NCBI GenBank assembly: GCA_026182355.1
Contig: JAPFBL010000008.1
Coordinates: forward strand, 2,171,501 to 2,235,500
DNA length: 64,000 nt
Direction: 5' to 3'
Source: Hermatobates lingyangjiaoensis
Taxonomy: Eukaryota; Arthropoda; Insecta; Hemiptera; Hermatobatidae
The translations under genes and the position numbers were made by a program. Under the pieces are notes generated by a model that worked only from the letters and a program-made list of their open reading frames with translations, searched no databases and had not been told where the DNA came from. Of the stretch, positions 56,748-64,000 are shown one piece after another; position 1 is the stretch's first letter; every line of letters starts with the position of its first letter.

Positions 56748-58403
56748 GAAAAAATCGGGAGTGGCCTACACTCTACTTTACTATAAGTAACTTAATGTCA
56801 AATTTCTTGAGCATATAAAACATAACGTCTCATTTAAGCATAACGTAAACATCTAAATGGGATGTAATTATTAGCCTTTCATTCCTGAGGTAGTACAGAT
56901 AGTGATTGAAGGACATATCAATTTATAAGCTTATTTTTGTACATCACAAATAATTTATTATTTGCAAATAATTTCATTAGTATAACTACAGCAGTAATAA
57001 CATTTTTGAAAAACCAAAGTGAACATTTCTTGAAACGATTTATTCTCCTACAAGAGAATGGCTTTCGTTCAAACAGCCAGTGGATTTCTTACATCGTTTA
57101 CTTGACATCCTTCTACATTGAATATTAAAGTAAAATTTTAAAATTTAAAACAGTAAAATACTCTTTATTTCTCTGAAAAACATCTTAAACAGCGAAGAAA
57201 ATGTTATTTTAAGGTGCTATGTTAATTAAAGATGTACGATAATTATATTTATTATACTCTAAACGAAAGATTCCAATTATGAATTATCATTTACATTTTT
57301 GGTCTTTTATAGAATTATTATACTGGGAATTTTAATCTTTAAAATAATAATAATAATGAGCTTCTTAGTATTTAATAAGATCATTTTCCTTCCTCTTTGT
57401 CAAATAACATATATGCGAATTTTTTCTGAGTGAGTGTTATCATTTTCCTGCACAATATTATTCCTCTTACATCTCATATAATTCAATAAACAATTTAAAC
57501 TGTTCCTTTATAAAATCAATTTTACCTCAGTGGATTCGCTCAAAAAATTTCTAAGTCAATGTAAACAATGTAAAAAAAATACAAACAATTCGACAAGTAT
57601 AGCAGGTGATCTCTTAGTCTACGGTAAACAAAGAGTTTTTATAGCGTTATTGGTCTTTCCCGTAATCGAAACTTCATGATTCTTTTTTATAAATTGCTAA
57701 TTTTTTGTTCCATTTTTGGTCAAATTTTCATTATATTTTAATGAGCCGTTTAGCGTCAAAAAAACAGTTTCTGAAAACAGAAATCCTACTGTAACGCCCC
57801 ATTAGCGAATGTAATTTTGAAAAAAAAATATCTCAACTCATTCTACACATAATGTTCTATTTATAGGCATAGTTTCATTCTTGTCCGTCAAACAGTACGG
57901 TTTGTATCGCTCTCAAAAGGTTTGAGATTGAATTATAAGTCAAAATTTTTACATTTTATTGAAAAAAAAATATTTTCCGTTGTTTTAAAATTCTAAATAT
58001 ATTTTTCGTTTGTTCCATTTGTAACTTCAAAGATAATGTCAAAATTTCAAAACTCTAGGGTTATCAGTTTAGGAGAAATAAATGTCTTAAAAAAAACGGT
58101 TTTTGGCAAAAAAAGTGACTTTCCCATCATGCATAATTCTTCCCAAACAATAGGGATCTTCGTCTTTATGAGGCCCATTTTTGTGTAAAATATCAACTTG
58201 ATCCATCAAAGATTCTGGACCGTAGCGTGGTAACAAGCAATGCTAACACACTCACCCACCCACCCACCCACCCACCCACACACACACAGACATCATCGTA
58301 AAAACGTCATAAAACGACTTCTGGGACCTCAAAACATGTAATTCCGTCAAAATCTCGAGATCGAATTTTTTCACGATCACTATACTTTACTTATAGTAAA
58401 GTA
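56748..58403 (+). mobile_element. Unclassified repeat T, copy 2 (longest)
   Basis: Starts GGAGTGGCCTACACTC and ends TCACGATCACTATACTTTAC then TTATAGTAAAG. It contains a segment absent in copy 1 with CTGGACCGTAGCGTGGTAAC, a CCCA/CA repeat (58253-58288) and AAACGACTTCTGGGACCTCA. Its ends share an inverted TTTACTATAAGTAA (left near 56780, right near 58385-58400). No coding region seen. It lies directly between a PLE family A end (short TA run) and a family D tail that itself ends in (TA)n. Confidence 0.75.
58253..58288. repeat. (CCCA)n/(CA)n microsatellite inside repeat T
   Basis: Six CCCA-type units then CA units. In copy 3 (minus) the matching place has worn GGGTGGATGGGTCAGTGAG. Confidence 0.9.
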
Positions 58404-58555
58404 ATAAGAAACATAGAGAAATCAAAAGCACACATTATGGTCTCTAATTTTTGGTTTGAACCGTCTTCAGGAGAGGTAAGAGAAGGAAATCAAGCCCAAG
58501 CTTGGTTTACATTGAACTATATTTGTCGGTTTTGGATCGTATTTCCAACGAAAAA

Positions 58556-58556
<1 letters not shown>
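58403..58556 (-). mobile_element. Family D tail
   Basis: AAGAAACATAGAGAAATCAA, GTCTCTAATTTTTGGTTTGA, ACCGTCTTCAGGAGAGG, GAAATCAAGC matches 41980 and 52505. Downstream ACATTGAACTATATTTGTCG then TTTTGGATCGTATTT matches 42125-42155, so it includes part of the other arm's flank. Bordered on the right by (TA)n. Confidence 0.6.

Positions 58557-58591
<35 letters not shown>
58557..58591. repeat. (TA)n tract
   Basis: About 17 TA units. Confidence 0.95.
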
Positions 58592-58594
<3 letters not shown>

Positions 58595-59715
58595 GAGAGA
58601 GATCTAATGTACTGTATAGTTCTTGAGAAATAATATTATTATTATAATATCTCAATATGGTACATCATGTAAGTCACTAACATAGTATTTAGTTGATATT
58701 TTCCCGAATTGTATCATCAAATATTTTTCAAGATTCTGTATAATATGACATATGGACCTTTTCAAAGATGGTTCATAAATGACGCCCTCTCAAGTACTAT
58801 GAGGGACCGTCTTAATAAGCTCTTGTAAAGCCCTGTTTTTGACACAGATGAGTAATTGTTCTTAGGGGTAATATACAGAAATGCAAGGGATGTTTATTAC
58901 AAAGAGAGGGTGCTGAACATACTCTACAGACTTCATTGTAAGTGACACAAACAGTGAAGCCAACAGATCCATTTAATGAATGCAGCGAATATCTTAAGTT
59001 CAGAATTTAATTAATTAGTTTTCCAAGTTACAAGAATGAAAAAACTATTTAAACAATTTTATCTGAATACTATGCTATAATGGAATTTAAAATCAAAAGG
59101 CTATTCCAAAACGAAAACCTTAGTATTAAATAACCAAAAATAATTCACTCTTTTATGTCTAAGGGATGAAGATAATCCACTTCATAATTGTCACAGCTCT
59201 GGATCAAAGCTTTTGGTTCGGTGTTTATCAGATAACCAGTCGTTAATGATCTCCCTTTAAACAGTAATCTAAATATTACAATAGATGATCTCAATAAGTG
59301 AGTAGTAATAAGGTCACCTACATTTGAGTAAATCCGGAAATTCTTAGAATTAACTTATAAAATTAAAACGAATTAAAAAAAATTAAACTTATAATTAATA
59401 ATAGCAGATAAACTTCAACATCTCTCAACCACAGTATCACAGTCTACCAAAGTCTAAATCACAGTAAGAAAAAAGAAAAAACCTTTTTATAAGACAAATA
59501 TTTGTGTATTTCTTTGAATGAAGCATAAAACAATGAATCTTTACTTTTAAAGGTAAAAATTAAATTTTGGTTAATAAATGTTAACTAGGGCTATGGTTCT
59601 AGATTAAAACCATCTCACTCATATGTTTCGTTTTATTCTATTTGTAATTAATTCAGGATAACGCAAAAATTACTTACACAAGTATATTAAGAAATATATG
59701 GATATCAAGTTTTTT

Positions 59716-59766
59716 TTTGATATATGGATATATTGATATATATGGATATATTGATATATGGAAATC
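59716..59766. repeat. GATATATG-type microsatellite
   Basis: Alternating TGATATATGGATATAT units. The 73-codon frame starting in it is incidental. Confidence 0.8.
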
Positions 59767-59954
59767 AATATATTTGTGTTTTGCGTCAATGAAAAATACA
59801 AAATATAAGTTTCAACCAAATAATACATTAATCTTTAAATGTGTACTGCTTTACGGCCATTTACTATTGGGAAGAGAAATTTTAAAATATCGCATTCAGT
59901 TAGTCCCACACAGGTTAGTAAGCATAATATTAATATAAAAATCCGTTATTCCTG

Positions 59955-60010
59955 ATAAATCTTTGTAGACGTTGTACCCGTTTCGCATGATGTGCATCTG
60001 AAGTGGGACT
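59955..60010 (-). repeat. Family F PLE-like motif
   Basis: The minus strand has CTTCAGATGCACATCATGCG, AAACGGGTACAACGTCTACA, comparable with 40023-40058. No coding nearby. Confidence 0.4.
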
Positions 60011-60156
60011 GCTAATTTAAACCAATAAGAGCATTGAAAGAAGGGCTGAACTGACGAGACAATGATTTTTAAATTGTATAATAATAAAGTCAAATGATAA
60101 GTAAATTAAAACTAATATTAATAATAACAAATTTCGCCATATATTATCACTAATTG

Positions 60157-61213
60157 TTACTTTACTATCAGTTAAGTATAGTGATCGTGAAAAAATTCAA
60201 TCTCGAGATTTTGACAGAATTAAATGTTTTGAGGTCTCAGAAGTCGTTTTACGAAGTTTTTTTGATGATTTCCGCGTGTGTTTGGGTGGATGGGTCAGTG
60301 AGTATCTTTCCAAAGTTTGTGGCCACGCTAGGTTCCAGAATCTTCGATGGATCAAAATGATATTTTAAATAAAAATGGGTCTTATAGTGTAGATGAGCCC
60401 TATTGTTTGGTAGTAATTGGATAACGGAAAATACACTTTTTTTTGCCAAAAATCTGTTTATAGACAGGATTTTTTTTCTCTTAAACTACTATTTCTAGAT
60501 CCTTAAAATGTTGGCATTATATTTGAGGCTACAAATCCAGTAAAAGAAAAATATTCTCAAATTTGTAATACAACAGGAAATGTTATACTGAAAAGCCGGC
60601 TTAGAATTTGATTTGAGTATGCAAAACAGGCTAATTACTATTTTTTCTCAATATATATTTACAGCAACTTTTTAACAGAATACACACGCATAAAAAACAT
60701 ATTCCTCGCTCAAAGTTAACTAGATTTTTAGGATTTTCCACATAGGGAAAGAAAAAAGATTTTTTAAAAAACACTAGCATGTCATAGAATTCCTAGTAAA
60801 ATAATTTCATAAAGAGCAACATTGTAAAACATAACTCAAAATTGAAAAGAATCTTCGAAAAATAATAAATAAAATTATCCTACATGTTAAATTTAAAATT
60901 GTCTAAAAAATTTTTTAAAATTTATTTTTATGTCAGACATTTTTCTTACATGAGTCTGACATTTTTAAGACAAAATAAGAATATTTTCAAGTTTTACACT
61001 GGGAACTTTGTCGTAAATCTTCAAAACTTGTTAGAGATAAACTGGTTATTGGAACAAAAGGCATGTTCCCCTGTAAGAGATTATTCCGTAGCACGAAACA
61101 CTTTCGCTTTTCAGAAATGTTATTACTGCTGTAGTTATACTAATGATTTTATATGCATCAGAAGTTGACATTATGCTTACTTATAAGAAAGTTGCGTGTA
61201 GGCCACTCCAGAT
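60157..61213 (-). mobile_element. Unclassified repeat T, copy 3, inverted
   Basis: Begins (plus view) with TTACTTTACTATCAGTTAAG, TATAGTGATCGTGAAAAAAT, CTCGAGATTTTGACAGAAT, the complement of the right end of copies 1 and 2, and ends with GTAGGCCACTCCAGATT. The middle is diverged and shorter than copy 2. The order of shared blocks is kept. The short frames (60154-60360, 60249-60449, 60884-61168) lie in repeat sequence. Confidence 0.7.
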
Positions 61214-64000
61214 TATATTATAGGTATATATAACCAGGATCGACAATTATCAGTCCCACTTGATGATTTATTACGCCTGAAATCGGTCCGATGTCCATAT
61301 CAATGATAATCAAAATATGATAGATTTTTATAATGATAGCATATTCAAACAATTAATCTAACATAATTGTTTAAAAAAAAAATTAAATTTTAAAATCACA
61401 ATATTAGTGAATATTTTAAACTGATCAGGATCAATAAATTATAATAAAAAAAATGAAATAGAATTTTGTTTTTTTTTACATTTTAAATACGAAGAATGTA
61501 ATTGAATTATACTGTTGTAACGATAATAAGAAAAAAGGAATGTATCTGAGAGTAAAGTGAAGTTATAATAGAAGGAGCCTATGTAATGTAATTAAAATAC
61601 CCCGGGCAATACACTGAAAACGGTAACCAAAGAAAAGAATTCAAGAAAGATCTTGAAAGAGTTTTTTTTTTTATAATATTACAACACAAAATGTTAAGTT
61701 TTTTATTTAGGATGGTTATGGTTTTGAAGAAATATTTCAGAAATCAATATTGTTGTGAGTATAAATAAAATGCTTTTACGCCGGTAATTGATTCTACCAT
61801 AGGGTACAATATTGATGGTGTGTTATGTACTCGGGTTTTAAGGTAATTATAGAAAAAAGAAATGTTTGCTAGATTGACTGGAGCCTTTTAAGGCAAAGCT
61901 CATCGTAGACAAGCCATCACTCCATCAGTGTTTGCAATATATCAGCTTCCACATTATACATGTGTCAACAATGTTCAGACTGTATTCTAATTTCACAGAC
62001 AAAGACAGAAATTTACAAATAACACTCTTTAGTTGTTTTTAGTCAACTTTCTAACAAGTTTAACTCTTTTAAAGGCATTCGTAAACATTGAACCTTTACT
62101 TATGAAAAAAATGCCATTTTCACAAGCATTCTAACATGACATAATGATTCAATATGAACACTTATATTCCCACAGCTAATTAAATCTACTACCATATTAC
62201 AAGGTCTCATCAAATGTATAAGCGATTTATTAAATAGTAATTGCATTAAATGTGACGTCATCAAAGAAATAATGACAAAAGCAAAAAAAAAAGTGTACTT
62301 TAAATGCAAAATATGACAGTTCCGGGGAAATAGCAAAAGAAACATACATTTTGCCAATAAGGAAGTATGAATTGGTTTTATGATAATGATAATTCATATT
62401 TTGATATAAAATCTAGAAAAATGAATATTTTCTTCATAATATATCTGTACAGAAAAGAAACATTCAAATATATGAATGGTTTTAAATAATATCGAAGCAA
62501 GAAACCAGATTACCTGCAACTAAACATCAGGACAGCCTCTGCATCTCTACAGTAACATGAATGACTTATACATAAATACCCGGACACTTTAAAAAACTTC
62601 ATAAAGGAAGAGAATCATTAACACAGTTCAAGATAATTCTTCGGTATAAAAACAAACCACGTGTCTGCAACTCGAGGTAGTTTTAAATAATATCAAACTA
62701 AAAGATCATACTTCATGTTAGTCACTAAACATGAATAGCTTTAATGATAATTCACCAGTTAATAATGATATTTATGTCAAATGGTATTATTACTTGATAT
62801 ATGCAATGACACTTCATTATCATAATAATATTATAATACTTTATACTAAAACAGACATATGCACATTTTATAAGTTATATAAAAATGAATGAAACTATAA
62901 CAATTAATGAAACCATACTTAATAATTTTTGGTATTATACTTCCCAAAACAAGGAACTCATATTTTACAGTGAATAAAAGAACTTTTTTGTTTTCTTTTT
63001 TTAATATTTTTTTGTGTTTGATGTCCTTGTAAAATATTTAATAATTGGAAAACATTAATCAATTCATAGATTGTTGAAGGAAGTATATAATCTCTGATAG
63101 TGAAACTGCTTACATTAAACTAAAATGAATAATTAAGTAAATTTACAATAATGAATAATCAAGGCGGTTAATAATGAAATAAATGGTTTCATTTTTTAAT
63201 GACCATATAGACTTAATCATAGTAATATATTTAACTGTTCTGATATTAAATCAATGCCTGTCATTTAAGCTAAGTAAAATTGAGTCTTACTAGATGGTGA
63301 ACAATAATTTGGGTTATGACTTCATCAAAATAACAAGTGTGGATGTTTGAAAAAAATATATCAGCGTCCTGTCATGACGTCATGCATATGGGTATTAAAT
63401 TATCTGATAATTATAAATCCCAACATTTTAAATTACTTTTTTTAACTAACGTCATTCACACAATTGTTTTAATAAAGGTACTGTAAACATGTTTTACTTT
63501 TTGTTTCATTTCCCTAATAACGGCATATATTGTATTTTAGACATGTTGATTAATTATATTTTTCAAAAAAAAAATAAAGAAAAAAATTTGGCTTCCCTAA
63601 CAGAAGTAGAAAAAATGTTATCCTAATTATTTTTTTAGAGTATTTTTGTAAAAGAAATACAATTTTCAATACATTTTATAGTATAACTTTTTAAAAATGT
63701 ACTTATGGCTATTTACGTTAGTAATAAACTAAAGAAATAGAGAAAACTTGATAGTTTTAATTTAATAAAGTTATTGAATCGATTTTATGACTGTTATTCA
63801 TTTGGGCTTAAGTTCGATACTAAGTTATTTTCTTTTTAATAAACAATGACAAAGGAATACAACTAGGAAGACACTGGTGGATTGAAATAGTTCGTCTTTA
63901 TAGTGTTTTGCAACTCTTCTCATCGAACCAAGTTTATAAAATATTTTCAAAGTTTTCTTATCTAGACCGCATATATTGCACATATTTTTCTTTATCGAGA
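61214..64000. other. AT-rich noncoding sequence to window end
   Basis: No supported gene, RNA, SINE or palindrome. An 85-codon minus-strand frame at 62100-62357 is hydrophobic and low-complexity without a family signature. Treated as chance. Confidence 0.5.

Overview
The window is an AT-rich (about one third G+C by eye), intron-poor-looking stretch of an animal genome, and I find no intact host gene in it. The mobile elements point to an arthropod: there is a deleted Tc1/mariner relative of the type common in insects and arachnids, several Penelope-like retroelement (PLE) fragments with GIY-YIG endonuclease remains, and tRNA-derived SINEs whose tails run into CCTAACC steps (TTAGG-like on the other strand). 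I cannot name the species. A hemipteroid insect is possible, but that is a guess.

From left to right: 1-5400 holds a dispersed repeat pair, two palindromic insertions and an unassigned GC-rich open frame. 5405-6172 is a complete but internally deleted mariner. 10018-11044 is a PLE 3' part with an inverted copy of its endonuclease. 19.3-20.6 kb holds two unrelated minisatellites. 22.9-23.7 kb is a second PLE family, with arms facing outward. 24-26.3 kb has short foldback PLE-like tails. 30.1-31.4 kb is the first of three copies of a 1.0-1.7 kb unclassified repeat (the others are 56.7-58.4 kb and 60.2-61.2 kb, the last inverted). 42.4 kb and 51.7 kb carry near-perfect short palindromes. 48.86-50.54 kb is a 1.7 kb PLE palindrome whose two arms (about 807 bp each) are nearly identical. 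55.85-56.75 kb is another PLE end. At least seven SINE copies are scattered through the window.

Between the repeats lie about fifteen GC-richer, low-repeat islands of 150-500 bp (for example 13330-13505, 22130-22400, 24640-24885, 32340-32660, 34140-34390, 50890-51125 and 52915-53115). They lack convincing coding structure and several hold short perfect palindromes. In a gene-poor region, such islands could be conserved cis-regulatory elements of a distant gene. That is inference and needs a cross-species comparison.

The most unusual theme is how the PLE-like insertions are built. Many are palindromes whose 3' ends face outward on both sides and stop at (TA)n tracts, and most carry a small hairpin with a CTGANGA box and a GAAA box (hammerhead-like) near each 3' end. 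This suggests that both DNA ends of a break at a TA microsatellite primed reverse transcription of the same RNA family. Most of the small open frames in the window have no visible homology and I treat them as chance.
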